64,000 bases of DNA from Megalopta genalis (lineage: Eukaryota; Arthropoda; Insecta; Hymenoptera; Halictidae). The translations under genes and the position numbers were made by a program. The notes beneath the pieces are model-generated. The model did not search any database. It saw only the letters and a list, made by a program, of their open reading frames with translations, and was not told the origin of the DNA. Positions 34,791-43,568 of this stretch are shown here, piece by piece. The DNA is taken from contig NW_027477054.1 in NCBI RefSeq assembly GCF_051020955.1, positions 40,047 to 104,046 of the forward strand. The letters run 5' to 3'. The stretch's first letter is position 1. Each line of letters starts with the position of its first letter.

Positions 34791-35918
34791 ATGTCTATTA
34801 ATAAATTTGGTACGTTGTATAAACATAGTACGCCTGAGTCGAAAATATTGGCAGATATTTCAACTTTTTATTCGATATGTAAAAATTATGTACACGACAA
34901 TGCCATATGCTCGATCGGCAATTTGTACGATGCGCGAGGCGCTAAGATCGCTCATGTCGCAAATCCTACGACGAACGATGACGCGGCCACCAAACTGTAC
35001 GTCGATCGCGTTTCAAAGATAGGCGACGATACAGTCACGTCATCGCTTCACGAGTACATGCAGAATAATGCGATGTGCTTCTCAACGGAATCGTACACAG
35101 CTCGAAACAAGAGGATCAAACATTTGGCGGAACCGCTTCAAAACGATGACGCGGCCACTAGATCGTACGTTGACGATGTATCGAAAAAAGGCGACGACGA
35201 GCTTCGTAGAAAAATAACAGCTAACGAAAAAATGACGAAGGGTGTCGAACAGGCCGGTGTAAAATACAAGTTCGAACTCATGGATAAAATAACAGCTAAC
35301 GAAAAAATGACGAAGGGTGTCGAACAGGCCGGTGTAAAATACAAGTCCGAACTCATGGATAAAATAACGGCTAACGAAAAGTTGGCGAAGGATGCCAAAC
35401 AGACTAGCCTAAAATGCAAGTCCGAACTAGTGGGAAAAATAACGGCTAACGAAAAGTTGGCGAAGGATGCCAAACAGACTAGCCTAAAATGCAAGTCCGA
35501 ACTCGTGGGTAAAATAACGGCTAATGAAAAGTTGGCGAAGGATGCCAAACAGACTAGCCTAAAATGCAAGTCCGAACTCGTGGGTAAAATAACGGCTAAC
35601 GAGAAACTAACGAAAGATATAGAGCAGACTAATGAGAAATGGAGGAATAAAGTGCTGGCTAAAATATATAATTTTCAATACGACAGTGATCAGAAAATTA
35701 AATCAATTGATTCAGATAACGATGAAATTAATGTGAAAATTGATAACGTATTTTCGGTATTGGAGCAAAAGGTTGAAGCGTTAAAACAGAATATGAAAGA
35801 TGAAACGGACAGCTCAATCGGTAACCAACTAAAAATCTTTGAGGAAAGTTTTCGTGGTAAAATGGAGACATTAGTTGCCGAGGAATTCTTCAAGGTTATG
35901 CCACGCTCATATAAATAA
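34791..35918 (+). CDS. Putative fibre protein 1, with coiled-coil repeats
   Basis: 375 codons from the first ATG (34791, MSINKFGTLY); an upstream open stretch lacks ATG. Residues 45-72 and 101-129 are two copies of a module ending DDAATKLYVD or DDAATRSYVD, preceded by Y-x-AR-x-x-x-I-x-H. The same motif is known in phage tail-fibre and appendage proteins. Residues 141-290 are six 25-residue repeats (KITANEKLAKDAKQ followed by TSLKCKSELVG) predicted to be coiled coil; 25 equals two heptads plus one hendecad. The C-terminus is more coiled coil plus a short end domain. This suits a trimeric receptor-binding fibre, by inference. Paralogue of the next gene. Confidence 0.6.
   Translation: MSINKFGTLYKHSTPESKILADISTFYSICKNYVHDNAICSIGNLYDARGAKIAHVANPTTNDDAATKLYVDRVSKIGDDTVTSSLHEYMQNNAMCFSTESYTARNKRIKHLAEPLQNDDAATRSYVDDVSKKGDDELRRKITANEKMTKGVEQAGVKYKFELMDKITANEKMTKGVEQAGVKYKSELMDKITANEKLAKDAKQTSLKCKSELVGKITANEKLAKDAKQTSLKCKSELVGKITANEKLAKDAKQTSLKCKSELVGKITANEKLTKDIEQTNEKWRNKVLAKIYNFQYDSDQKIKSIDSDNDEINVKIDNVFSVLEQKVEALKQNMKDETDSSIGNQLKIFEESFRGKMETLVAEEFFKVMPRSYK
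35211..35660 (+). repeat. Six 75-bp in-frame repeats in fibre gene 1
   Basis: Units start at 35211, 35286, 35361, 35436, 35511 and 35586, each beginning AAAATAACRGCTAACGA. The first two form one subtype, the next three another and nearly identical to each other, and the last is diverged. The recent triplication suggests the shaft length changes by slippage or unequal exchange while keeping frame. Confidence 0.92.
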
Positions 35919-36011
35919 AATGCTTTTGCGACGATTGCATCATTGTTGCTAGTGATTACGGCGGTAAAACATCGATTGTCGAAAGAAATTGGAGCAGCAG
36001 CAGCAGCAACG

Positions 36012-37298
36012 ATGCGTAACAGCAGCAGCAAGAAATCATCGTCTCGTGATTCGCTAAAGCAGGCTATTCAAGACATCGTGGCGAATATAGACACGAAACA
36101 TGAACATCACAAGGACAATTCAATGAACACGAAGTATTTCAATAGATTTATGTTCGATCTGATAAATCCGATAAGAAAATACGTTCTACACGTATCGGAC
36201 GAGAATGACGAGTTCGATGCATTGGGTCTACCTATAGAAAGTATAAAAGTTCCTATTAACACCAACGACGTTGCAACGAAGAAGTATGTCGACAACGTTA
36301 TCAACGAGAGGGCGGTAATTTTGAACAGTGACAACGAATTTTTCGATGCAAAATCTCGAATTATTCGATATTTGGCAACTCCGGTTTTCGCCAGCGACTC
36401 GGCAACAAAAAGTTACGTTGACGACGCGATAGATTCGTTGAAAAAAACATTTACGTACGACCTGTATGAAACTATCGACGATGTTCACTCGATGAAACGC
36501 GCGATCGAAATTCTCCAAAAATTCGTGACAAACGACGAATCCAATCACGAGAATCTGATGAAACACGTTGAGACGTGCATCGAGCAGAATAATAAAAGTA
36601 TCAATGAAAAGCTACGTCAAAGATTTGTCGAGCTCGAGGATAAGTTGTTCGAAATAATGAAAGCTGAGGGTATCGTGGATCGAGAGAAATTGAATGCCGT
36701 TGTGAAATTTGCTGGCAACATCGAGCACAAACTTGCAAGTGTGGAACACAAAGTTAACAGCAACTGGCCGAAAAAGATTGATAACCTTGAAAATCACATA
36801 TCAAATAAAATCCGCAACTTGGAGGAAATTACGAGCACTGGCAAAGCGAATCAGGGAAAGTTGGCGCAACTTGAATTACTCGTAGACGAACTGGAAAATA
36901 AATTTACAGTAGGCGGTTTTGAAACTGGCAAGGAATTGGATGAGAGGTTCGAAAGGTTTAATACTGCTATGTACAAGAGATTACTCGAGCTGACTGGAGA
37001 GGGGAACATAGTCGCGAAATTCGAACAGTTACATAAATCTTTATTAGAGAAATTTACCGAAATATACGGACAAATGCGACGTATCGAAGAACAGCAGCAA
37101 TACAGTGTGCGCGTCGCTTTCGAGGAATTGGATTCTCGTATGAGACTTCGTTTCAGAGACTTGTTGACTGTAGCGGTAGCAGCAACCACAGAAGAGATTC
37201 CGATAATGCAAAAAGCGTCAACAGCTGAAAAGCCCATCGATAACGCAAAAGAGGACGCGACAGCGATCGAAAAACTCCGAGAACGCAAGAATAATTAA
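36012..37298 (+). CDS. Putative fibre protein 2
   Basis: 428 codons from ATG 36012 (MRNSSSKKSSS); the open stretch before it has only non-ATG codons. Residues 68-94 and 110-137 are again the paired modules ending NDVATKKYVD and SDSATKSYVD, so this gene and its upstream neighbour come from one ancestor. The remaining ~290 residues are mostly long helices with heptad-like spacing (VEHKVNSNWPKKIDNLENHI, LEDKLFEIM, KLAQLELLVDELE), with no internal DNA repeat. The frame is intact to TAA at 37298. Two fibre-like genes in a row next to the integrase suggest alternative or heteromeric attachment proteins; that is inference from motif and architecture. Confidence 0.6.
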   Translation: MRNSSSKKSSSRDSLKQAIQDIVANIDTKHEHHKDNSMNTKYFNRFMFDLINPIRKYVLHVSDENDEFDALGLPIESIKVPINTNDVATKKYVDNVINERAVILNSDNEFFDAKSRIIRYLATPVFASDSATKSYVDDAIDSLKKTFTYDLYETIDDVHSMKRAIEILQKFVTNDESNHENLMKHVETCIEQNNKSINEKLRQRFVELEDKLFEIMKAEGIVDREKLNAVVKFAGNIEHKLASVEHKVNSNWPKKIDNLENHISNKIRNLEEITSTGKANQGKLAQLELLVDELENKFTVGGFETGKELDERFERFNTAMYKRLLELTGEGNIVAKFEQLHKSLLEKFTEIYGQMRRIEEQQQYSVRVAFEELDSRMRLRFRDLLTVAVAATTEEIPIMQKASTAEKPIDNAKEDATAIEKLRERKNN

Positions 37299-37415
37299 AT
37301 TAGCGTATCTTAATTTCAAGCGACCGCAGATTCATCGATAATGCAAAAGAGAGCGCGGCAGCGGTCAACGCAAGGATAATTAAATTAGCGTATCTTAATT
37401 TCGAGCGACCGCAGA
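37240..37415 (+). repeat. Tandem copy of the fibre gene 2 tail
   Basis: The end of fibre gene 2 and its 3' flank (CATCGATAACGCAAAAGAGG, then ATAATTAAATTAGCG and TATCTTAATTTC-AGCGACCG) is repeated about 85 bp later (37335-37415) with small differences. The second copy is non-coding and leads into the integrase ATG. Confidence 0.85.
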
Positions 37416-37431
37416 CTGACAAGGCGAAATC

Positions 37432-38281
37432 ATGAGCGGCGATAAAGTGAACTTGGTGAATGAACTGCATGCTCCGGCGAGACGTTACTTCCGGCGGAGG
37501 CGAGTGGCTACGCGAGGACTCGAAGATCTCTGGCAAGCTGATATCGTTGAAGTTCAACCGTACGCAAGAGAGAATCGAGCACATCGATATATTCTTACGA
37601 TAATCGATACATTCAGCAAGTATGCCTGGGCCGTTCCTTTAAAAAGCAAAAATGCTGACGATGTGTGCAAAGCTTTCGCGTCAGTGTTGAAAAAAGATGG
37701 CCGAATACCGAACAATTTGCAAACCGATATGGGGAAAGAATTCTACAATAAAGATTTTCAAGAATATCTGAAAAAACGTAACATCAACCACTATTCCACA
37801 TTCAGCACTATGAAAGCGTCTATAGTCGAACGATTCAATCGTACATTGAAGAACAACATGTGGAAATTTTTCTCGTTGAGCGGAAAATATCGTTGGATCG
37901 ACGAGCTTCCCACGTTGATCAAGGACTACAATAATCAAAAACATCGCACCATTCGTATGCGACCTGCAAACGTGAATCATAAAAATGAGAAGCATCTTTT
38001 ATCTACCGTATACAGCAACGTCAAGATCGCCGGTCCTGCGAAATTCAAAGTTGGCGACTATGTGCGTATCAGCAAGTTCAAAACCGCATTCGACAAAGGA
38101 TACACGCCGAACTGGTCAACGGAAGATCGCGACGGTGAAACGAACGAACCCCGTCACGTACCTTTTGGTTGATTTGCAGAACAAACCTATCGCTGGAGGA
38201 TTTTACGAATACGAGATACGCGCTACCAAATATGCCGACGTGTATTTAGTAGAAAAAGTATTGCGTCGAAAAGGAAATTAA
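37432..38281 (+). pseudogene. Retroviral-type integrase (rve family), frameshifted
   Basis: ATG 37432. The catalytic core shows the DDE triad: D37 in LWQADIVE, D99 in LQTDMGKEFYN and E133 in SIVERFNRT, with IDTFSKYAWAVP and WIDELPTLIKDYNNQKHRT also matching Polinton integrases. There is no N-terminal HHCC zinc domain. The C-terminal DNA-binding part is split: frame 1 goes wrong after YTPNWSTE (about 38125) and stops at 38172, while the family sequence continues in the next frame (KRTNPVTYLL, AGGFYEYEI, VYLVEKVLRRKG) to TAA 38281. A small deletion at the join explains this. The enzyme inserts the element and makes the 6-bp duplication. The core may still fold; the tail is lost. Confidence 0.88.
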
Positions 38282-38515
38282 ATATATGTAAAATGGTTGG
38301 GGCTGGATTCGTCACATAACTCTTGGATAAAGAAATCATCTGTACTTTAATTATATAATGTAATGTTTATTTTTGTTTCTCTAATAAACATGAAAAAATA
38401 CATAAAATGCTTCTTACATTAATACTAATTAATTTCCCGCCCACCCGTACACAATTTCAACGACTCGCTTTCGATACGATTAGATCTAAACATAAAGCTA
38501 ACAATTCGCAATCGA
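38282..38515. other. Convergent intergenic region
   Basis: Between the 3' ends of the plus-strand integrase and the minus-strand PC4-like gene. AT-rich, with AATAAACATGAAAAAATAC at about 38382-38400. TAATAAAC on the plus strand is a candidate poly(A) signal for the rightward module. No gene seen. Confidence 0.5.
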
Positions 38516-38974
38516 TCAGACAATTTCTGGAATATTTTCTAATAACCATGAATACATATGATCCATACATAACTCTATTTTGTACAAATTATCCATCGTC
38601 TCTTTCGTAACATAAATCGATGCTTGAGAATCGAACAACTTGATTAGGCTCATTCCATTAAAATTAACAATTTGTAACGATAAAGTCTCATCAATTTGTT
38701 TTTCCTTCTTGTCCGCGTCGAAGTAATTGCGAATATAATCTCTAGTTTTCACCAGCAGTTTCCACGTAGCCATTGAAAAAGAAATCTCTGTTCCACGATT
38801 GTCCCCCAAGACGAACTCGACGCGCAAATTTTCATCCACGCGTACACAAATTTCAAGGAACTTGAAATAATTGCCGGCTATGGAGTATCTTCTACCCAAG
38901 ATTCGTGCGTTGCGCGGTATCTGCAACTGCTACTGCTGCGACTGGGGTTGCGACTGTTGAAACGACCGTTTCAT
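38516..38974 (-). pseudogene. Small PC4-like protein with a nonsense codon
   Basis: An ATG at 38974 opens a Gln-rich leader (MKRSFQQSQPQSQQ) that meets an in-frame TAG at 38932-38930. The same frame then continues for 137 codons to 38516. The TAG sits in a run of CAG codons and looks like a single CAG-to-TAG change. The body contains YFKFLEICVRVDENLRVEF, TEISFSMATWKLL and RDYIRNYF. Strand-strand-strand-helix spacing and an ISFS-x-x-x-W turn recall the PC4/Sub1 single-strand DNA-binding domain. That resemblance is by eye and tentative. A short intron removing the TAG cannot be excluded. Its place next to PolB would fit a replication accessory role. Confidence 0.45.
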
Positions 38975-39384
38975 CGAAATGGAGTATCTATAAAAGAAAT
39001 AACATACAATTTTTTTTTTCTTCTTTCATAAAAGGAACATTTTATTCCCTTCAAACTTTCTTCTACTTACCCATAATTTTTATAATCGTTGTGAGATCCA
39101 TTTTTATGTAAAAAATTATTGGTTTGATTTGACATTGTGAATATTATAATACTGAAGAACAACTGCGCTATAAGAAAGTAATCTGTAGAACGCACTACTC
39201 GCTGTACGCAATGTCAAAAGCTTATATATACAATTCCCCTACCATTTTTCCCCCTTCTTACACGCAAGATAACAATACAAGGAGCGTATACGCCCCTTTT
39301 CCGCTTACAAATAAAAGTGAACACGCGCGCGCGCAACATGGGATTCGAAACATCGATGAAATTATATAACCGCTTTTATTTTTT
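38975..39384. other. Gene-free stretch between PC4-like gene and PolB
   Basis: 410 bp with no supported gene. It holds T-rich runs, TTATATATAC at 39222-39231 (a possible minus-strand TATA for the PC4-like gene) and an alternating GCGCGCGCG tract near 39330. Confidence 0.6.
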
Positions 39385-41310
39385 CTAACTCTCCCCCACT
39401 CCCTCTCCCTCCCCCTCTCCCCCTTTCGCGATTTTATAATGTCCCCAAGGAAGGGTTTCGATCGAATTGTTTAAAATGTATCGTTTATCATCGTATGGAC
39501 TCAATGCTAATTTACTCTGTGATACTGAATACACTTGATGTTGTATAGACATTATCAATTTAACGCAAACTGATTTTTCTAAATGATCGTGAAGGCATGC
39601 TAAATAGTCGTCGAAAGTTATATTTTTAATCGTCACGTTAGTCTTAATTCCTTTAATCTTTTTTACATCGTCTTTGTCTTGTACCTGAATAGCATACATT
39701 TTCGAGCGAAGACCCACAAACTCTGTCATGATTTTACCTCCGTTCTCGTCCTTCATTAATCCTAATACTTTATTATTCGCGATCGGAACGCCGTACACGT
39801 TATTTCTGTCATAATTGGAAGTATCGTATCGGTGAATGTCACGTTTTATCATCTCGTACGCATCGTCGCAAATAATCTGATAAATTAAACTGTCCGTGTC
39901 CGTGTACAAAATCCTGCATCTTTCTTGAAAATTTGGAAGCATGTAGCCATAATGAAAATCATACAAATGTAATTTAGATATGTCCAACACTGACATGCCT
40001 ATGTAAATAGGTTTATAAAATTTAATAGAAAGCTGCTTCATTTGAACTGCGACAAAATCCTCGGAGAATACAGTACAGCTATGGAAATTTGGTCGAGCTA
40101 TTAAACGCCCAGCACCGTATCGACCGCTCCATCGCGAGAGCAACTTTACGTTTACATGATTTCGAACGTTTTCCATCGTTTTTCCAAACACTGCATTGTT
40201 CATCAGTTTGAACAGATTCTTCGAGAAGTCATTGTTTGCGTTGGCGCGCAACCTCGTAATTAAATCTATGTAACGGCGTAACCAACATGATTGTTCAAAC
40301 TTCAGTATACGATGAATTTTCTTTAATTTTAAATTATACCTCAAACATCGCTGGAGGTATCGATAATGGAGAACGTAACGATTCTTATCGCTAAGCGTTG
40401 TCAACAGTTTCTTTTGCAACGTCCCAACCTCGTGAATCGGGCAAAATGGAAGATCCGCGTGAGCATCATGAATTTCCTGAGGATACTCTAAGTCGACCTC
40501 TAAAATGTACCCGACGGGACTGTCGATCGGCACGGAATCGATGTTGAAATTACTCGTATCGTCAACCCATTGGAAACCCCTGTGCGGCAAAGGCTGCGAC
40601 ATGGCCCAGCCATACAAATTATTAACATCGAAATACATCAGATAGCTAGACGGTTCGGCCGAATCGTACGTCGACATATAATTGTTATTCGCGCGCGCGT
40701 AACGATGCGAACATTGACTCAACCCACCTCGTATTCCCCGCTCCACGAACAAAAGCATGTCAACGTCGGTGAACAATTCCAACTCGATCTTCGTCAATTT
40801 TAGCATCGCGTCCCACGCGAAACCGGGCAACGTATAATAGTGTGCTCGATCGAGTTTATAATTCTCGAGCGACTTTTCGCGAAAATTTTCAAACACGTCG
40901 GCCAACAACAACACATCCAATTTCAAGTACAAGTCGCTGTACTGTCCTAACGTTTGTATACCGAAACGTGACCAAACTTCGTTCGCGTGACAATAGTCGA
41001 CGTCGGATATCTCGCTGTCGCATAACTGATTATAAAATGCTTCGCGCGGTGGTAAACAAGTGTCGCTTAATTTGTCATAGGTCGATACATAGTCGTATGG
41101 GAAAACGCCTTTCCTGGTTAGAAGATGAAAATCATCGTTCGAAAGACGATTTAATTGGTTCCTTACGATATGCAAGTCGCTCTTGTCCAAGTACGACGAC
41201 AACTTGTCCAGACTCGAATTCAAGAACTTGAACGAATCGATGAATCGAAACTTTATGCACTTCTTCCACGATTTTTTGATCGCATCATTATTCCTCTTAC
41301 TGTGTTTTGG
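39385..41310 (-). CDS. PolB polymerase part
   Basis: Open from about 41310 in the shifted frame; the first ATG inside is downstream, and MNSSLDKL at 41223 corresponds to a non-ATG codon. Motifs: FRFIDSFKF at the end of the Exo region, YFDVNNLYGWAM near 40,620 (motif A), KLMNNAVFGKTMENV near 40,200 (motif B) and YTDTDSLIYQ near 39,895 (motif C, both catalytic Asp present). It ends with LPWGHYKIAKGGEGEGEG, the Gly-Glu tail coming from a CTCCCT-rich stretch. All catalytic residues I can check are kept. The protein-primed PolB subfamily is clear from the insert between motifs A and B. Confidence 0.88.
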   Translation of the reverse strand, partial: PKHSKRNNDAIKKSWKKCIKFRFIDSFKFLNSSLDKLSSYLDKSDLHIVRNQLNRLSNDDFHLLTRKGVFPYDYVSTYDKLSDTCLPPREAFYNQLCDSEISDVDYCHANEVWSRFGIQTLGQYSDLYLKLDVLLLADVFENFREKSLENYKLDRAHYYTLPGFAWDAMLKLTKIELELFTDVDMLLFVERGIRGGLSQCSHRYARANNNYMSTYDSAEPSSYLMYFDVNNLYGWAMSQPLPHRGFQWVDDTSNFNIDSVPIDSPVGYILEVDLEYPQEIHDAHADLPFCPIHEVGTLQKKLLTTLSDKNRYVLHYRYLQRCLRYNLKLKKIHRILKFEQSCWLRRYIDLITRLRANANNDFSKNLFKLMNNAVFGKTMENVRNHVNVKLLSRWSGRYGAGRLIARPNFHSCTVFSEDFVAVQMKQLSIKFYKPIYIGMSVLDISKLHLYDFHYGYMLPNFQERCRILYTDTDSLIYQIICDDAYEMIKRDIHRYDTSNYDRNNVYGVPIANNKVLGLMKDENGGKIMTEFVGLRSKMYAIQVQDKDDVKKIKGIKTNVTIKNITFDDYLACLHDHLEKSVCVKLIMSIQHQVYSVSQSKLALSPYDDKRYILNNSIETLPWGHYKIAKGGEGEGEGVGES

Positions 41311-41999
41311 TGAAAGAAATGTACTTCTCTTTCGTCAGCGGTAACGCCTCTATTTTACCTTCAAACGCGTTTGCCAATTCTTTGATGAAAAAGTGTGCGT
41401 CGTAGCCGGACAAATTGTGAAAAACCACCGGTATCACGTACGAGGATTGATAGCTCAGATTGCAACGGCTGTGCGCCGGACCCCGATACGCACCTGTAAA
41501 ATGACAATGATCATGCACTCGCCCGTCGTCATTACCGAGTGGTTCTTCGCACACGTGACAATACGTGGCGGTACGAAAAGTTGAGATTTGTGCGGCGGTT
41601 AACGGAGCGATTGGAACCGTTCGATCAAACACCGGCTGCAATTTACAGCTCAACTCGTGCAACTTCGATGCAAACCATGTGATACAACCTTTCTCATCAC
41701 GATAAGCCTGATACTCGCTCAACGAACTGTCGTATCGGCAATGGAGGTAGTAGCCTACGCTGAAGGCATGGTAATGTTGATATCTACAGTAAGCTCCATG
41801 ACCTTGATTTTCCTGTTTCTCCAGCAGGCATTCCAAGTCTGCGTAGATAACGAACGGTGTCGGTTCCTTGTACGCATAATTCTTGAACTTCAGCCATTTA
41901 TCGTCTTCCGTCGGAAGTTTCAAAGCACATTCGTTCATTCGACTGAAGTCGATCTCGTGAATGCTCAATTTTTCCTGCGATTTGAAATACTGTAGACAC
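41297..41999 (-). CDS. PolB 3'-5' exonuclease part
   Basis: Second exon. It starts CLQYFKSQEKLSIHE, completing a CxxC...H finger in which the usual last Cys is Phe. FVIYADLECLLE near 41,850 is Exo I (catalytic Asp and Glu), CHFTGAYRGPAHSRCNL lies between, and FHNLSGYDAHFF near 41,400 is Exo II. The frame then leaves the family sequence after KEKYISFTK and stops at 41297 because of the extra base in the four-T run at 41305-41308. Confidence 0.85.
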
Positions 42000-42101
42000 C
42001 TGACAAAGAAAAACATAATTTTTTATTTTAATTTTTCTCGCCCACCACCACCACCACCATCATCCAGAAGAAAGAAAAAAATTTACATGTGTGGATCTTA
42101 C
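42000..42101 (-). other. Inferred 102-bp intron in PolB
   Basis: Donor CGATCG/GTAAGATCC and acceptor TTCTTTGTCAG/GTGTCTACAG on the minus strand, with a pyrimidine-rich tract before the acceptor. Splicing joins CDR to CLQYFKSQEK and keeps the conserved zinc-finger-like motif. The length is a multiple of three, but retention brings in a TAA within the first codon. Confidence 0.8.
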
Positions 42102-43222
42102 CGATCGCAAATATGCTTATTGTGCTGCGTGCTGATCTGAGATGAAACCAGACGAGATAAATTCCTAATACACAGATAATGATTGCGCAAGTTTTCGGAG
42201 TCGTGTATGAGCAGCAAATTTACATGTTTCTCCCGCTTCCTTGAGGTCAAATGCAACGTCCGACATCTTTCTTGTTCCCCTCCCCACTCGAACACGTTCA
42301 CGGAAACGTCGTTCGCTTTTTCGAACTTTGGTATGTCCTTGAACAACATCCGCAATTGGAATCCCTCGGTGTGGAGCACATCGCTGTAATGCGGATAGGA
42401 TGATGTGCGATTCAAATTATTTTTAGCTGGATATAGGCTTGCCACCACTGCCCAATAGAAACATGCATTATCGTCGTCACTGTACACATTGAGGACAGCT
42501 TTCTTTAATTGCACTGTTCGAGGCACGGATACCTGACAACCTGCTTGTAACGGTTGATATTTGTTGGAATTCACCATCAAATGCAGGATCTTCGATAACG
42601 CCCATCCACTGTCTCGTTCTTGAAACTCTTCTATCGATGTCAAAAGCGTTGGCACAACATCTTTCGCATACCAGCGACGTAGATTCGACGAATGAAAGAG
42701 CGCGACGTTTCGCGTGCTAAAACTTTTCACCGAAACCTCGTCGCGCAGTACAAATTCCGCCTCCAATACTACGTTCACTTTTAACGACAAATGAACGTTC
42801 AAAAGTTCTGTAATACGATTCGTAACTATTCGCTTCGCGTGTTGCAAGAAATGACGTGGATCGACATGTTCGACGTTGATCACAACGCCGGTCGATATAC
42901 GATTCTTAAACGCCGACTCGATGTTCTCCCAACGAAGAGTCGATGCTCTCGCGCCAACGTTTCCATACAAACCGCTACCAACGCGTGATGAAAACCGATG
43001 ATCTAACGAGACCTTCAAAGTTTTCATACGACACATGATCGACAGCAAACTCGATTTTACACCTATGGGTGCTTCGTTTTTCTTCACAATGATCATATAT
43101 TTCCTACACCATTGTAAACATTCAATACATGATTTCGTCCATTCGCGATACTCGTCCACAGTTCGAATCATCCTTGACATATGTGTTAACGATTTCAACA
43201 TGTCCTTGCAAACTTGCGTCAT
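42102..43222 (-). CDS. PolB N-terminal exon
   Basis: ATG at 43222 (MTQVCKDMLKSL), about 373 codons to a donor at 42101. It has the long N-terminal region of Polinton polymerases, including SDDDNACFYWAVVASLYPA and KDIPKFEKANDVSVNVFEW around residues 245-310, then LLLIHD, HYLCIRNLSRLVSSQIS and HICDR at the splice site. The CxxC it forms with the next exon is the start of a zinc-finger-like motif. The region before the exonuclease may include the terminal-protein function, but I see no motif that proves this. Unspliced, the frame hits TAA at once. Confidence 0.8.
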
Positions 43223-43244
43223 CTTGTGAAAATATTAATTCACA

Positions 43245-43400
43245 TCAATTATTAAAAAGAAGTTTTTTCAATTTTGATTTCACGTCGTCGGTTAAGTTTC
43301 CAGTTCTCACGAACGTAACTACACTATACAACCAACCACGCGATGCTCTCCCATCTCGATGATATGTAGTATCGCGGACGGTGAATCGATCGCGGGTCAT
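43245..43400 (-). CDS. 51-codon ORF directly before PolB
   Basis: ATG at 43400 overlaps the TGA of the preceding ORF (ATGA). It reads MTRDRFTVRDTTYHRDGRAS, then a hydrophobic-aromatic stretch with GWLYSVVTFVRTG, and a basic end KSKLKKLLF. It stops 22 bp before the PolB ATG. The sequence TTTTCACAAG before that ATG could also be an acceptor. No family recognised; it may be an N-terminal exon of PolB or a short overlapping gene. Confidence 0.35.
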   Translation of the reverse strand: MTRDRFTVRDTTYHRDGRASRGWLYSVVTFVRTGNLTDDVKSKLKKLLFNN

Positions 43401-43567
43401 TTCACTATAATTTGGCTAAATCGTTTCGTGTAGATGAAACTCACGCGACTCGTCAAATCTTTTCGCATTAGACGTTCCGTCGCTGTTTTCCACTCGAGCG
43501 GAAATTGATCGTTCAGGTATAAGTTTATGACGTATCCCCAAACCAAATTCTGTAATGTAGGAATCAT
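43397..43567 (-). CDS. 56-codon ORF overlapping its neighbours
   Basis: ATG at 43567, one base after the TGA of the upstream ORF; its own TGA overlaps the next ATG by four bases. It reads MIPTLQNLVWGYVINLYLND, then EWKTATERLMRKDLTSRVSF and a short end. Mixed helical composition, no family recognised. The head-to-tail arrangement with both neighbours either reflects very compact genes or one gene split by frameshifts. Confidence 0.35.
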   Translation of the reverse strand: MIPTLQNLVWGYVINLYLNDQFPLEWKTATERLMRKDLTSRVSFIYTKRFSQIIVK

Positions 43568-43568
43568 C

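Larger units (their letters stand above)
39385..43222 (-). pseudogene. Protein-primed DNA polymerase B (whole locus)
   Basis: The element's replicative polymerase, read leftward in three pieces: an N-terminal exon (43222-42102), an exonuclease part (41999 to about 41305) after a 102-bp intron, and the polymerase part (about 41310-39385) after a one-base frameshift. Family-B polymerases of this type start DNA synthesis from a terminal protein and carry 3'-5' proofreading. The frameshift is at a four-T run (41305-41308 on the plus strand); one base fewer would keep frame. Without programmed shifting this copy makes no full polymerase. All core motifs around the break are present, so the lesion is probably young compared with that in the ATPase. 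Confidence 0.88.

Noticed and set aside
35138..35569. Minus-strand frame opposite the fibre repeats
   Set aside because: Shadow of the 75-bp coding repeats on the plus strand; the plus-strand protein has coherent coiled-coil structure and paralogy with the next gene.
36228..36566. Minus-strand frame over fibre gene 2
   Set aside because: Shadow of an intact plus-strand gene sharing motifs with its neighbour.
39410..39428. CT-rich tract as a splice or regulatory signal
   Set aside because: It is the in-frame Gly-Glu tail codons of PolB, so a regulatory reading is not needed.
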